A stretch of DNA of 64,000 nt from Crambe crambe (Eukaryota; Porifera; Demospongiae; Poecilosclerida; Crambeidae): assembly GCA_963924555.1 (NCBI GenBank), contig OZ004594.1:5735563-5799562 (forward strand), written 5' to 3'. Shown in pieces: positions 13,824 to 28,110 of this stretch. A model generated the notes under the pieces. It saw only the letters and a program-made list of their open reading frames with translations, was not told the origin of the DNA and did no database searches. Made by a program: the position numbers and the translations under genes. Position 1 is the stretch's first letter; the number at the start of each line of letters is the position of its first letter.

Positions 13824-14648
13824 CTAGGGCAATGTTCAACATTCAGTTGACAGCGAGCGAGCGAGCAAGCAAGTTTTCTTTAGTGCTACAACTCTTTAGA
13901 AGATTTTGCTGTTTAGTTCATATGTATTAGATAAGCTACAACTACTACTTTAGCTTTAGACAGTGAGCAAGTGAGCATGATAGGCTCCAGTGCTTGATAT
14001 TGTGTCAGAGACAAGATTCATGTAAGTGGTGGTTCCAACCAGAAAACTCCACACATCAAAAGCTGTAAATACTTACCACAAAGCACTTATATAAGCCAAG
14101 CGCCTACAATTCACTTTGATACATTAGCTAATTTTGACAGTGAGCGAGCAAGCAAGTTAGTGCTACAACTGTTTTAGATTTGCTGTTGAGTTTATATGTA
14201 ACAAAGTACTTAAATAAGCCAGGCTAGAGCCTCTACAACTACTACTATAGTAATGTGCAGCATTTGACAGTGAGCAAGTGAGCAGCTGATAGGCTCCAGT
14301 ACTTACAAGCTTGATATTGCTGTCAGAGACAAGAGTCATGTAAGTTGTGGTTCCAACCAGGAAGCTCCATACATAGAAAGCTGTAAATACTTACCACAAG
14401 CACTTAGATAACAAGCGCCTACAATCCACTTAGATAAGCCTAGCGCCTCTTCCGATAAAAGGCTGTAGAAAACAATCTAGCTTGATTAATTGGAGCATGC
14501 GCATTATGCACGCGCACAGCGCTACTATTTCGGGACACGTACGTACGTACGCCTGCGGCATTTTGGAGTGTAGACCTAGATATATATATATATATATTTA
14601 AAATTTCAATGAGTCATGACCTGAGAGTCAGCTCGCTCGCTCGCTGCA
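13824..14648. mobile_element. 825-bp insertion private to arm B, GAGC-repeat ends
   Basis: B' is uninterrupted at the corresponding point (near 18725), so this is an insertion in B or an excision from B'. Both ends carry the same inverted run (CAGCGAGCGAGCGAGC read inward). Inside, a unit of about 310 bp is present twice (start phrases GACAGTGAGC near 13955 and 14265; both contain GTGGTTCCAACCAG). Near the right end is GAGTCATGACCTGAGAGTCA, shared with 51674-51712 and 62130-62163, and CATTTTGGAGTGTAGACCTA, shared with 63825-63850. No coding capacity. A clear target duplication is not seen. Confidence 0.75.
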
Positions 14649-14937
14649 ATTATAGTAACAGAGGTGAGGTACCATTATAAGCCACCAACCCACACATGAC
14701 ATCACCTATCTTGTACCCTGTATTCACATGATATCACCCGCATGACCTACCCTGTATTCATGAAGGTCATGTAGTGTGTAACCACACAAGCCAAGGTATA
14801 ACGCATTAGAAAGAGTCATGATTAGAGTAAATCAATAAATAAGTGCACAATTAGAGTAAATTAATGCACAATCATTGGATTCTGTATTCACCAGAAACAA
14901 GGTACGGGTTTTGCACTTTGGAGTTCTATATTATCAC

Positions 14938-15106
14938 CTGCAACTGAAAGGCTGAAGCTGCACTCTCCATCCATTCCAATCACGTGAAGTTCTGGTGGAT
15001 TAGTGTAGGTAGAAGAAGTTTTATGTCCAGAAATTGTAATGCATGGAGGATAATTGTTAAAGGTGACAATGTCCTCTTCAGGAAGGTGAATGCACTTTTT
15101 TGTGAT
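14938..15106 (-). pseudogene. UPA-like exon, gene copy 3
   Basis: Mirror of 18266-18434, reading ITKKCIHLPEEDIVTFNN and PPELHVIGMDGECSFSLSV on -. One base differs from B' (G for E in GMDEE). The preceding UPA-like exon, present in B' at 17965-18112, is deleted in this arm (about 281 bp missing near 15151). Confidence 0.55.
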
Positions 15107-15273
15107 CTAATAAATAGTTAATCTTTTAAATTGTACTCCATATCATAATGCTAAATTGAATCAGACCTCAAAGAATATTGCAAACGTAGACTTTGTGAAG
15201 TACCAGTTGACAGTTTCTCCAAAGGGATCCACGACAAAGGTCATAAGTACTTAAATATCACCACATTAAATAC

Positions 15274-15375
15274 CTTTTGTTCTCTCTACATCAGATAATA
15301 TTGATTCTCCCAACCAAAGACTTGAGAGCAAATGTTCCAAATCTGTCTCCCACATTGAAGACACCATCTTCTTCC
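15274..15375 (-). pseudogene. ZU5 3' fragment, gene copy 3
   Basis: On - it reads EDGVFNVGDRFGTFALKS, the last part of the ZU5 exon. Beyond 15375 the sequence no longer matches the other copies and runs into a hairpin element, so copy 3 lacks the ZU5 N-terminal part and any ankyrin repeats next to it. Near-identical to 17715-17817 in B'. Confidence 0.65.
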
Positions 15376-15462
15376 TGCTGGCTTTGTACTGTACTGTAGC
15401 TTCATCACTGCATACTCTCAGTTGTAGTGACGGTCTATGCAAGCACTAAGAAAAAGGATGGA

Positions 15463-15731
15463 AACAAGTGAGCACAAAAAATTTCTTCTAAATAAAAAGG
15501 TCAAGTAGGGATAGCCTAAAATCTAGCTGGGCTATATAATGTACTGCAGCCTAGCTCATATGAAAACAATCCCTACTTTTACAACTGCCGTAGCTAGCTA
15601 TAGGTAGTGGATGTAAATGTAGGGATTGTTTTCATATGAGGCTGCAGTACATTATATAGCCCAGCTAGATTTTAGGCTATCCCTACTTAACCTTTTAATT
15701 AAGAAGAAAATTTTTGTGCTCACTTGTAATA
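15463..15731. mobile_element. Near-perfect hairpin element (MITE-like)
   Basis: Two arms of about 115 bases are reverse complements: the left begins ACAAGTGAGCACAAAAAATT and the right ends AATTTTTGTGCTCACTTGT, with ATTATATAGCCCAGCTAG in the middle of each. A short spacer around 15585-15615 separates them. No coding capacity. The element sits at the centre of the B/B' palindrome. Confidence 0.8.
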
Positions 15732-16100
15732 ATAATAATAATAATCTTCTTGACAGCCATAACTCCCGACTGCTTCGTCCTATATCTACGATCTTGGTAC
15801 CATATTGAAGCTCTACACCTGATCTAAGGAATGGTATCGTTCAAATTGAAGTAAAGCTCAAGTCCTAACTGTCAATTGCCGTTCGAGTGCCTTCGTGGAC
15901 GCTTGACAGCCATAACTCCCGACTGCTTCATCCTATATCTACGATCTTGGTACCATCTTGAAGCTCTACACCTCAGGTAAGGATCGAATTGATCAAATTG
16001 AAGTAAAGCTCAAGTCCTAACTGTCAATTGCCGTTCGAGTGCCTTCGTGGACGACTCAAATTCTCGAACGCTTCGTAGACAGCAAAGTTAGTTTATACAC
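15732..16100. repeat. Dispersed repeat, tandem dimer of about 165 bp
   Basis: Two units each contain CTTGACAGCCATAACTCCCG, then ATCTACGATCTTGGTACCAT, then CTGTCAATTGCCGTTCGAGT; a third part carries TCGAACGCTTCGTAGACAGC. The same arrangement, partly decayed, is at 62805-63140, including the AATAATAATAAT start. No coding capacity. Confidence 0.75.
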
Positions 16101-16104
16101 TCCA

Positions 16105-16440
16105 TAGACGCTACGTAGACATTTTGTAGAGGGTGTGTATAATAAACTCTGGACAGTTTATTTTGTCCCTGGGAGATTCTGTCGCGGCGACAAAATATCC
16201 TAGGAAATTCTGTCGCGAGCGACCTAATCTCCTAGGATATTTCGTCGCCGCCAGGATATATTGTCGCTGCATATAAAGTAGCTATTGGAGAGGTGGTACA
16301 GCTATATCTGATTATAGAAGACAATCGCTGACCAACAAATTGCCCTAGCAATAAAAAATCTCCTAGGTCGTTTCTGTCTTAGTGATAAATCTCTTCTATG
16401 ATGATAACATCACGTAGGATATTTTTTCACTTTCACTAGT
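16105..16440. repeat. CCTAGG / GTCGC inverted-motif cluster
   Basis: Phrases such as CTCCTAGGATATTTCGTCGC and GACAAAATATCCTAGGAAAT alternate in both orientations over about 300 bp, up to the start of the ZU5 exon at 16458. It resembles the ends of a decayed inverted-repeat element. No gene seen. Confidence 0.5.
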
Positions 16441-16457
16441 TATTAGCTATAGCTAGT

Positions 16458-17817
16458 GTTTGATGAAAATCCAACTATCACATTGTCCACAGACACGGTG
16501 AACTTTGAGGATGTGGGCGTATCTGTATCGAGAGCTGGATCAGGGGAGTCAAATGGAAGTATTCATTCATCCCTGTGTGACTGGATCCTTCATACTGCAA
16601 GACGGTTACAAGCTGGCTAGTCCTACCTACCTCATACAACTTATTATAAAGGGGAAATTGCAAAATAATGTGATAGTGCATATCCAGTACTATGTTAGTC
16701 TGGAGAGTAAAGAAGACTGTGAAGACATGGCATTCCTTGTTGCCGGTGTTGGAGGAACTGGAGACCCCCCTAGTCAGTGACCCCCAGTCACTAAATCCTA
16801 GTATTAAGTGACCACTAATCACTGAATACCAAGATTTGGTGACCCCCAGGGTCACTAAATACTAAAATTAGGTGACTCCCCAGGGATAGAGTGACCCCTT
16901 TGCCAATTATTGTGCTATCCATGTAGTAGCTATAGGCCCACAAATATATCAAAATTTATCACAGTAGCTAACTACAATGCTTGCAAAAATTAATAAGTCT
17001 GCTACAGGTGATAGCTACCATTCATTATAGTCACCGTACTGTATCATATCTCCTTCAGGCATTTTGGCTAAATATTTTATTCATTGAGCCTGTCATTCTT
17101 ACTCGGATGGGTACACATTTTTCTTTGATGGAATTCAATATCTCTCCTCTGGCCACATGATAGGCAAGAGCAATAGCAAACAACACACAATTAGCTACTG
17201 GAGCCTCTCTGCTTTAAAGGGACATGGTCAATCGTCCCTATGCCATCATCTTCCAAGTCTTTAATGAATACTTGATTAAACCTACGCTGACAAGTCAATG
17301 ATTAATCAGACATGTAGTCACTCGACCAACTGGTAAAAGCAACCTAGTGATTACCATCTACATGATGCACTTGAAATAGAGTGTACCATCTTCACTCTTG
17401 TAATTATTGTGCACCTACTAAACAATAACAGGTTTAGTTTTAGTTCCCATGGCCTAAAAACAGCTGAAGTCCAGGTTGAATAAATAATATAATCTTTCTC
17501 TTTTCTAATCTTTCCTTAAATACCTGCACGTGTGGTTATCAAATCCTAAGGGGGGTTACTAAAACCTAGAAATGGGTGACTTGGGGGTCATGTAATACTA
17601 GAATTTTGTGACCCCCAGTCACTGGATATTGGGGGTCACCAGATCCTCCGACACCGGCACCACCCCCAAGTACAGAGAATCCAACCCAGTTTATGCCTTT
17701 CGAAAGATAGAGGGAGAAGATGGTGCCTTCAATGTGGGAGACAGATTTGGAACATTTGCTCTCAAGTCTTTGGTTGGGAGAATCAATATTATCTGATGTA
17801 GAGAGAACAAAAGGTTT
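16458..17817 (+). pseudogene. ZU5 exon, gene copy 2, split by a transposon
   Basis: The 5' part (16458-16746) opens VFDENPTITLSTDTVNFE, then a deletion relative to copy 1 (the SIPKQ region) shifts the frame before ELDQGSQMEVFIHPCVTGSF. The 3' part (17654-17817) reads TTPKYRESNPVYAFRKIEGE and GDRFGTFALKS. The 907-bp element 16747-17653 lies between them, flanked by CCGG. The ZU5 fold is recognisable, but this copy is broken twice. It is not preceded by ankyrin repeats: the repeat cluster at 16105-16440 lies directly upstream. Confidence 0.75.
16747..17653. mobile_element. Non-autonomous DNA transposon, CCGG target duplication (Ginger-like)
   Basis: Copy 1 shows the empty site (TTGCCGGCACC near 899). 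Here CCGG is duplicated on both sides (16743-16746 and 17654-17657). Ends are inverted and begin TGT...ACA: TGTTGGAGGAACTGGAGACC at the left and, read inward, TGTCGGAGGATCTGGTGACC at the right. The subterminal phrase TGACCCCCAGTCACT recurs near both ends in both orientations. No long reading frame. From memory, Ginger elements have TGT termini and CCGG-type 4-bp duplications; the family assignment is inference, the insertion itself is directly seen. Confidence 0.85.
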
Positions 17818-17964
17818 TTAATGTGGTGATATTTAAGTACTTATGACCTTTGTCGTGGATCCCTTTGGAGAAACTGTCAACTGGTACTTCACAAAGTCTA
17901 CGTTTGCAATATTCTTTGAGGTCTGATTCAATGCATGATAATAATTTATGTATTTTTATTGTAG

Positions 17965-18434
17965 TACTGTGATGACATCATGGCCAGTCGTCATCCCCAA
18001 CAAATCTCCAATGAGAAAGGAAAAAAATATCTTTACTGGAAAGATGGCACTTGGTGATACTGAGATTATTCTGGAGACAACAGATGATCAAGGATGGGAT
18101 ATAGAGAGTCAAGTATGTTAATGTAATGCTGATAATCACGAAAGAAAACTTCAAAGCTCCTTTATTCATAAGACTGTTGCAGGATCATTCCATAACAAGA
18201 TTTGTGAATAGCATACCTTAGCATTATGATATGGAGTACAATTTAAAAGATTAACTATTTATTAGATCACAAAAAAGTGCATTCACCTTCCTGAAGAGGA
18301 CATTGTCACCTTTAACAATTATCCTCCATGCATTACAATTTCTGGACATAAAACTTCTTCTACCTACACTAATCCACCAGAACTTCACGTGATTGGAATG
18401 GATGAAGAGTGCAGCTTCAGCCTTTCAGTTGCAG
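17965..18434 (+). pseudogene. UPA-like exons, gene copy 2
   Basis: Exons at 17965-18112 (after TTGTAG) and 18266-18434 (ends TTGCAG before GTGATA). The second reads ITKKCIHLPEEDIVTFNNY, then PPELHVIGMDEECSFSLSV, and is the most complete version in the window. The first carries about 10 extra A/T bases near 18023-18033 compared with copy 1, putting MALGDTEIILETTDDQGWDI out of frame with its start. Identification as UPA is by position between ZU5 and death domains. Confidence 0.55.
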
Positions 18435-18931
18435 GTGATAATATAGAACTCCAAAGTGCAAAACCCGTACCTTGTTTCTGGTGAATACAGAATCCAATGA
18501 TTGTGCATTAATTTACTCTAATTGTGCACTTATTTATTGATTTACTCTAATCATGACTCTTTCTAATGTGTTATACCTTGGCTTGTGTGGTTACACACTA
18601 CATGACCTTCATGAATACAGGGTAGGTCATGCGGGTGATATCATGTGAATACAGGGTACAAGATAGGTGATGTCATGTGTGGGTTGGTGGCTTATAATGG
18701 TACCTCACCTCTGTTACTATAATAATATCTGTAATAACAGGTGCAATGACCATGAGTCCTGTACATACTTAAATTCAAGGTAAGAATTGTGGTCATCTTA
18801 AAATTTACTGTCTCCTTTTATGTGTAGATGAGAACTTGATAGAAAATACTGATGACAGTGAGCTCAGTAAGTGGTCCACGGTGACTTAATAATGTGAGGT
18901 AAATGTTCTGTACCTGCATATTATTATGCAG
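18435..18931. other. Intron region, nothing recognised
   Basis: Contains two copies of the phrase GAATACAGGGTA and a TTTACTCTAAT duplication near 18510-18550. Mirror in B at 13620-14937, where the 825-bp element sits. Confidence 0.4.
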
Positions 18932-19210
18932 ATCCTGATGATCATGGAGATGTGTTGGACTCAGTAGAGACTCTTTCTGCTCAGTGGAAGTGACTTCGTA
19001 CTAAATTACGACTGCAGGGAACTGCACTGAACAAATTCCAGCAGGACTACCCGAAAGATAGCATGATGTGTCTGGATCTTGCCTTGATGGAGTGGCTGAA
19101 AATGAACTATAACCATCAGAAGTATGGGAGACCAACTTGGAAGAGGTTGGCTAAGGCTGTGGGAGAGCTGGACTATAGACTTTTAAAACAAATCATCAAG
19201 AAGCACCAAA
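18932..19210 (+). pseudogene. First death-domain exon, gene copy 2
   Basis: After ATGCAG the exon reads DPDDHGDVLDSVETLSAQWK, a TGA (CGA in copy 1), LRTKLRLQGTALNKFQQDYP, KDSMMCLDLALMEWLKMNYN, and YGRPTWKRLAKAVGELDYRL up to the donor GTAAGG. All helices are present; the single TGA is the only lesion in this exon. If it is a base-call error the domain is intact. Confidence 0.78.
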
Positions 19211-19862
19211 GTAAGGGGGGGTTGGAATGGGGGGGATACGAATAAATTTGTGTGCTAATGCCATTAATAATTATTTTAGAGCAATCTCCTTTCTCATCAC
19301 TGCTTCTATCTTCTGTATCTCTTCTGCTTCCACCATCAGTTCCTGCACAAAGACTGCCAGGTAAGTCAGATGCAGTATCAATGATTTTTTTTTTTTTTTT
19401 TTTTTTTTTGCTTCTTCTTACAACAATTCTGGGACCCTATAACACTTATCAGGATATCATTATGCTCATAATAAGAGTAGATACTTTAGGAATAGATCCC
19501 ATGGCTCCATGCTTATGTAATAGGCTCATAATTTGTCAGCCAGTGTTTAATAATAATTGTTAAATGTCTCTGGAATACTGGTAGATAAGAGAATAAACTC
19601 AGAGTAAAACTGATTTTTCCTCCTCTTTTTGAGGATACCACATTAGCAACATACATATACAGCTTGCATTATTATTCCTATAATGTGGTTGGTGCAGAGT
19701 AAAATGAGTTTGTGCATTTCACGTAGATAATATCTTGCTGGAACTTACGGATCAGAGTTTGCTAAGTGAGTGCAACTGTAAATATGACCTTGGAACTCCC
19801 ATATAAATTAGTCTATCCATTTAACAGCACCTGCGAAATTACCAAAAGAATCATTTTTACCT

Positions 19863-20053
19863 AACATCTATTTACATTCACATGATCCCTTGATCATTCA
19901 CTATATCTGCTCTAACTTTCTCAATTTTCATGTTTAAGATACCAGATCACCCACTCTTGTTTTTTTTGTTTTTTTGTTGTTTTTTTTGTTTTTTTGGTTA
20001 AAGTTATAGCAGTTATAATAAATGATCAAGGGATCAAGTGAATGCAAATAGGC
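19863..20053. mobile_element. MITE-like element with GATCA ends (inner copy, arm B')
   Basis: Mirror of 12487-12677. Ends are TCTATTTACATTCACATGAT and ATCAAGTGAATGCAAATAGG, around a T/G-rich centre (about 19958-20000). Confidence 0.75.
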
Positions 20054-20138
20054 TTTAGTAGTTGTTCCTTATTAAGAACACTGATTTTTTTCCCCACTAA
20101 GAATCATTTTTCCCCTCATATATTTTGTTCTGTTTTAG

Positions 20139-20852
20139 CACCTGATGATTATGGAGAAGTGTTCAATTCAATTGAAAGCCTTTCTGCTCAATGGAGGCAA
20201 TTATTTACTAAGCTACATTTAAAAGGGTCTGCATTGGACAGGATCCAGCAAAACCACCCCAGGGATAGTGCAATGTGTCTCAATATGGCCATGATGGAAT
20301 GGCTCAAGCTATGTAAACTACAACTATCACAGGTAAAGAGAAAAATTTGGGAAAGGAGGTAGTTAATTTCATAGACCTGCACGAAAATATCAATACAACC
20401 TGCTATTGTAGTTATTACAAAGGCCGAGGTCACCTTGAAAGTTGGTATCCTAGTAGGCTTTGTTTAAAAAATAGAGCCTTTGTGAGTGCATGTGTGTAGC
20501 GTATGGACGATGACCTGAAATAGATTCTTCATGGTTTCTTGTTCAGTTTCTTTATGCTGCTGCAGCATTTAGAAAACGCTATCCCTAGGTGTTTGGCATT
20601 AGGATTATTTCTACGACTAGACATCCAATTACGTATGGTGTCCTTGGGGTTCTGAGGTTAGATCAGTCAGACCAGACTCGAGTTGCAAAAGGCCTGTGGG
20701 TTCCTAGACAAGCAAACTGAATCCACACTAATCGTGTTCATTAATTGCTTATAGATACGCACATAGGTATGGGAGGCCAAGCTGGAAGAAATTAGCTGAG
20801 GCTGTGAAGGATATTAATTATGCACTTTTCGAAAGTATCGCTACAAAACAAA
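20139..20852 (+). pseudogene. Second death domain, gene copy 2 (two exons)
   Basis: Exon 20139-20332 encodes APDDYGEVFNSIESLSAQWR, LHLKGSALDRIQQNHPRDSA, MAMMEWLKL, then CKLQLSQ after four extra bases relative to copy 1. Exon 20767-20852 encodes YGRPSWKKLAEAVKDINYAL and ESIATKQ. The extra bases shift the join, so a full domain would not be made from this copy. Confidence 0.73.
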
Positions 20853-21549
20853 GTAAGTTTTTATAATGCAAGAATGCAAGTTTATTAATTTTCCTTTTTT
20901 TATACCAGCCTGCAAAGTTATGTAACGATTCTGCTATAACTATTATTGGAATTGACCCTCTGAATTTTGTACCACTGTTCACTGTATGTGATTGAAAATT
21001 ATTTGTTTATGTGAAATTGGATCCCAGATATCAAAATTATATTTTGTAGCCAATGGAATAACCTTTAATAAATAGCTGCTTGGGAGAGGAATGGTGGTGA
21101 AGCTAACATAGCGTACCTATTTGTATGGTAACCTTAGGTGGGGGGTGGGGCAGACCTGTAACACTATAGCCATCCAACTTCTCTCCCTAGCCTCGAAAGT
21201 TAGCTTCTTCTTTTTCTTCAGACCCTCCCTCTCTCAAGCACACTCCATGCGATGACACTTCAGTTTGACAAAGGTGCAAAAGTATTAAGTTATCAACTAG
21301 GATTGTGGGGCAAGCGCACGTGCTAAGTTTACCCAAGGTCATCACGGAAAGGAACTACAATGTTAGGATGGACGTACAATATAAATATTTATAAACATTT
21401 GCATAATAATTATGAAGGCGAAAGGTCATCATCACTAGTGTGTGGATCTAGATTACCATTAGGCTGACCCTTGTCATCATAATCTTTGTACCCCCATTAC
21501 AGTATCTTAACTAATCGTAGGTATATGGGAAGGCCAAACTGGAAGAAAC

Positions 21550-24537
<2,988 letters not shown>

Positions 24538-24599
24538 TGTATTAATGTATAGGCTGATAGAATTGTGTCAAACAAAGAAAGTGAGGGATCAGTACTAAA

Positions 24600-24791
24600 G
24601 TGGTCCCTTGATCATTCGCTATATTTATCGGTTCTAACTTTCTCAGTTCTTGACCGTTTATAATACCAGCAGAGAGCTGATCACCCACTCTATGAGCTAG
24701 TTTTGAAATTTTAAATTTGGTTAAGAATTGAGAACGTTATAGCAGTTATAGTTATGGTGATCACAGTATCAGGTGAACGCAAATAGATGAG
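24600..24791. mobile_element. MITE-like element with GATCA ends (outer copy, arm B')
   Basis: Mirror of 7749-7940. Contains GCTGATCACCCACTCTATGA and ends GGTGAACGCAAATAGATG. Confidence 0.65.
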
Positions 24792-24794
24792 TGT

Positions 24795-25575
24795 GATAAT
24801 ATTATGTATCATCATGCAGGTTAATGGGGTCAGAAAGGGATCCCGTCAGAAATGTGTGATCCCGTGAATCGTGAATCCCTGCAAAGTGAAGCTGTTGCTC
24901 TTGAACAGGATAATGCTTTGCAACAGTGATATGAGTTCCACTAAAATATATGTGGCACCTCATGGTCGAGTTATTAATTTTGCCAAATGATGTATTACCC
25001 AGCTTTGGAAAATCAATTTTGTCTCATCTCACCTTTATCAATATTTCAATGGCTACGTAAGTCTTGGTAGAGTGATGTGCACCATAGACCATATGTTGGA
25101 ACCTATGTGTGCACAGCAACTATATAGCTAAAGGAACTAGACTGTTATTACAGCTGTGTGATCAATAATACTTCATGTATCCCCATTAGTTAGAGAATTG
25201 AATTGTGTTCACAAAGTTCCACACACTATGAGATCCCTGAGAAACTTGAAGGAAACACAGTGTATTTTTTGTAGGATATGCAAGGGCATGGCGAAAACGA
25301 TGAAACATGCCGTGCCTTCGTATATTCTATGAATTTCCTTATCAAGTTTCCTTCAGGTTTCACTCCTAATTTTCAGTGACACATTCGATGTATAATGGGG
25401 CTTCATAAAAAAACAGCATTCTATGACTTCTATCGTCTTCAAAATTCATCAATTGCCATGACACTAAGGGAGAGAGGAGGGGTTTGGGGCTTAGCATTAT
25501 AATTAATTGTTGGAAAAAGCCCTCTAATTGACAGTTGAGGCAGCAGAGGAGTCTTGTTTCTTTGATAACTCTCAT
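24795..25575. other. Non-coding stretch in arm B'
   Basis: Mirror of 6965-7745; no supported gene. Confidence 0.4.
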
Positions 25576-25629
25576 GCCATTCTTGTTTGTGCAGACATCA
25601 ATTTATTATAAAAAGGCACTAATAACAAA

Positions 25630-26330
25630 ACGACTAGCTAACATTGACCATAATTATTATGTAGTGTAAAGTGACTTTTGTGGCAGAACTGAAGAACAAA
25701 TCAATGTTATACACTGTCCATGTGATGTGCTCTTCTTCACATGCAAGGAATATAGCCGATTTCCCTTCATTTTCCTGCAGGTGAATGAGCATGCTATCGA
25801 GAAGCAAGTTGACCACTCATGTCTACTGGCAAGGAATACAGCACTCCACCCATCTTTATCCTGCAAGTCGATATTTAGTAGCGCCACTGACATCAACCAC
25901 TTCAGCGTATCCATCATAGCTTGCCGACATCAAAGGAGGGAATCCATTTCTGTTAAATAGTTGATCGACCTGAGCACCATTTCCAATAGCTTTGCTCTTA
26001 TTCTGTATAGCTGCATACTAAACAGTTGATAGGTCTCCTTTTGAGCACCCATTTTCTAGCAGCATCCACATTCCCATTTGCACTTGCACTCATCAACACT
26101 GATGATCCATCATTCTGCAACCAAGTCGACTGCAGCACCCTTTTCAAGCAACCAACTTGCCATTTCATTCCAATTTTGCAATTATTAGTGCCAAATTTTT
26201 TCTGTAAGTCTATCGTGGCTCCACTCCTTAATAAAAGTTCTTTGTGTCCTTCTTTAGTTGCGTTCATCACCTTGTGCGTCAACCTCTTCCAACAATAGAG
26301 TAAGTGATCAATTATCAGACGGATCAATTA
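25630..26330 (-). pseudogene. Degenerate ankyrin repeats, outer end of arm B'
   Basis: On - the sequence reads LLLRSGATIDLQKKFG, then SWLLEKG and DLVAE-type pieces across frames, GSSVLMSASANGNVDAARKW, NGFPPLMSASYDGYAEVVD and DLQDKDGWSAVFLAS. Several ankyrin repeats are recognisable, interrupted by frameshifts. It continues past the end of the inverted repeat (26136), so this is the less disturbed side. It is a separate, older ankyrin fragment running opposite to gene copy 2. Confidence 0.65.
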
Positions 26331-26339
26331 CTGGACAAT

Positions 26340-27090
26340 TGTACCTAGAAAACTCTGCCGTAAACTGGTAGCCGTCTGAAATATGATTATTATTTTTTTT
26401 GGACAACTCCTTTAACGATGTAACAACCACAGCTGAAAGTCAGGATTCTGAATCTTTTGATACCTAAATCATAGGTACCAGATGCCAGGAAAAGTGTCAA
26501 AGTTGGAAGACAGGAAGGTTCCATCCTTCCCCTATCTGTGTCTACATTTATAGAAGTCAAGCTTCAAATACCACTGCAATACAAACCTGCACTGTAATTA
26601 TGGTAATCAATATTCAGATGGCGAAAATGGGCTGATTTTTAATGGTGGAGGATGTCACATGTAGAACACTAGATGGTACGTTTATATGTATGAAAAAAAA
26701 TTACATCAACATTACCAAGTCAACTACTGCCTGTATGTAATTGATCAAGGTGCATATCTAGCTTATCACTTTGCTGTTATCAGATCCTTTCATTCAAAGT
26801 GCTTTATTACCGGCTATCCAGCTTTGCAGCTCAGTTTATGTGGACATTCAAGTACCATTAGAATTGATTAATAGAGTATTGTGAAGACTAGGATAGCATC
26901 TCTTCTATATTTCTTGGTGGAGTCTCTTTATTAAGAAGACATGACTGCATCTCTTTGTTTCATTTGTAGAGTCTGATGCTTACATATTAGTGCAGTCTGT
27001 TGTGTGATAATGAAATTGACTCTTTAAAGTTGTCGATTAAAAATTGTAAGGGAAAAATCAGCATAAAAATATGATTAAAATTTCAGATAA
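26340..27090. other. No gene recognised
   Basis: AT-rich sequence between the ankyrin remnant and the MCMDC2-like exons. Short open frames only, without recognisable motifs or splice context. Confidence 0.4.
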
Positions 27091-27097
27091 GCTGTAG

Positions 27098-27420
27098 ATT
27101 ATGCTAGTTCCTTGTGATTGGTGTGATACACCTTTGACTCATTTTGAATACCAACGGCTACAAGGAGTGTGTGTTGTAAGGAAAGATCTGTGCAGTGGAC
27201 TCAGGCTTGGGGCAAGGGTCACTATAATTGGTGCTCCCACTCATAAACTAGTCACCCACTCTCAGCAGACATTCATCGACTCAATCATAGAGGTATGTTA
27301 GCCACATAGCAACTTTTAGAATCACTGTATGCATAGCAAGTATGTGTCTTCATATGTTTCATTCAGGCGAATGGAATTAAGTCAGAGGCAGAAGCTATTG
27401 CCCTCTATGCCTAGCTAGAA
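27098..27420 (+). pseudogene. MCMDC2: MCMDC2-like gene, N-terminal exons
   Basis: Exon 27098-27292 (after CTGTAG, before GTATGT) reads HFEYQRLQGVCVVRKDLC, then LRLGARVTIIGAP and HSQQTFIDSIIE, matching the OB-fold region of MCM domain-containing protein 2, a meiotic MCM-like factor needed for recombination in vertebrates. The next exon (from 27367) reads ANGIKSEAEAIALYA and meets a TAG in the same frame. Earlier exons are not recognised. About 9 kb, including a large insertion, separates these from the C-terminal exons. The stop and the gap suggest a damaged gene, though an alternative splice donor before the stop cannot be excluded. Confidence 0.62.
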
Positions 27421-27424
27421 GCAT

Positions 27425-27990
27425 TCTTCATATTTTGAAAGGTGATGGTTATCATAGTACTTACATTTGAGGAGCTATCAAAATTAATGGTACCCAATTA
27501 GACCATTAGGTTCTGCTGCTCTCCTACTCAACTGTCTGTGCTTTGTTTGTCTTTCTGTACTTAACTGTCTGTGCTTTGTCATTCTGTATTATTGGCTGCT
27601 ACTTAGAGTGATAGAAGAAAAAATCAAGCAAGTTGAACTTCATAGAGCACAATTAAATTCAAGTGGAACTGCATACCAAGTAGGAATATACTGGAACATG
27701 CCACTAGAGTAAGCTAGTTCATGCTATGAAGCGCCAACTAAATAAAGCCTAGGGAAGACTGAGGGTAGCATAGAGATAGCTTAGAATCCTGCATAGCTTG
27801 TGAATATTCTCATTGGGCGTTTAGTGCCTTCAGCTTTGCAGGTTAACTGATTACCCACGCTTCAATGCTGTACTGTCTAACCAAATCATTTTTTAAAGCT
27901 GATATTTGCACCCCTGCTCTTATCATCGCCTCAAGATGTGTCTGCTTTTCAGTCTGGTCAGTAAAAGAAGACAGCAGAAAAAAACATGGT
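27425..27990. other. Intron of the MCMDC2-like gene, nothing recognised
   Basis: No coding motif. A short phrase repeats near 27527-27590 (ACTGTCTGTGCTTTG twice). Confidence 0.4.
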
Positions 27991-28110
27991 ACGGTACGTT
28001 GCAAAAAATCCTTTGCGAGTCGCTCGCGAGGGGTTCGCGAAGCTATAGCTCGCGAACTTCACGAACCTCGCGAGCCTCATGCAAACGAACCTCGCGAACT
28101 GCTGACGAGC

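Noticed and set aside
26686-26871. Short open frame upstream of MCMDC2-like exons
   Set aside because: No motif, no splice signals and no homologous part in MCMDC2 that I can recognise.
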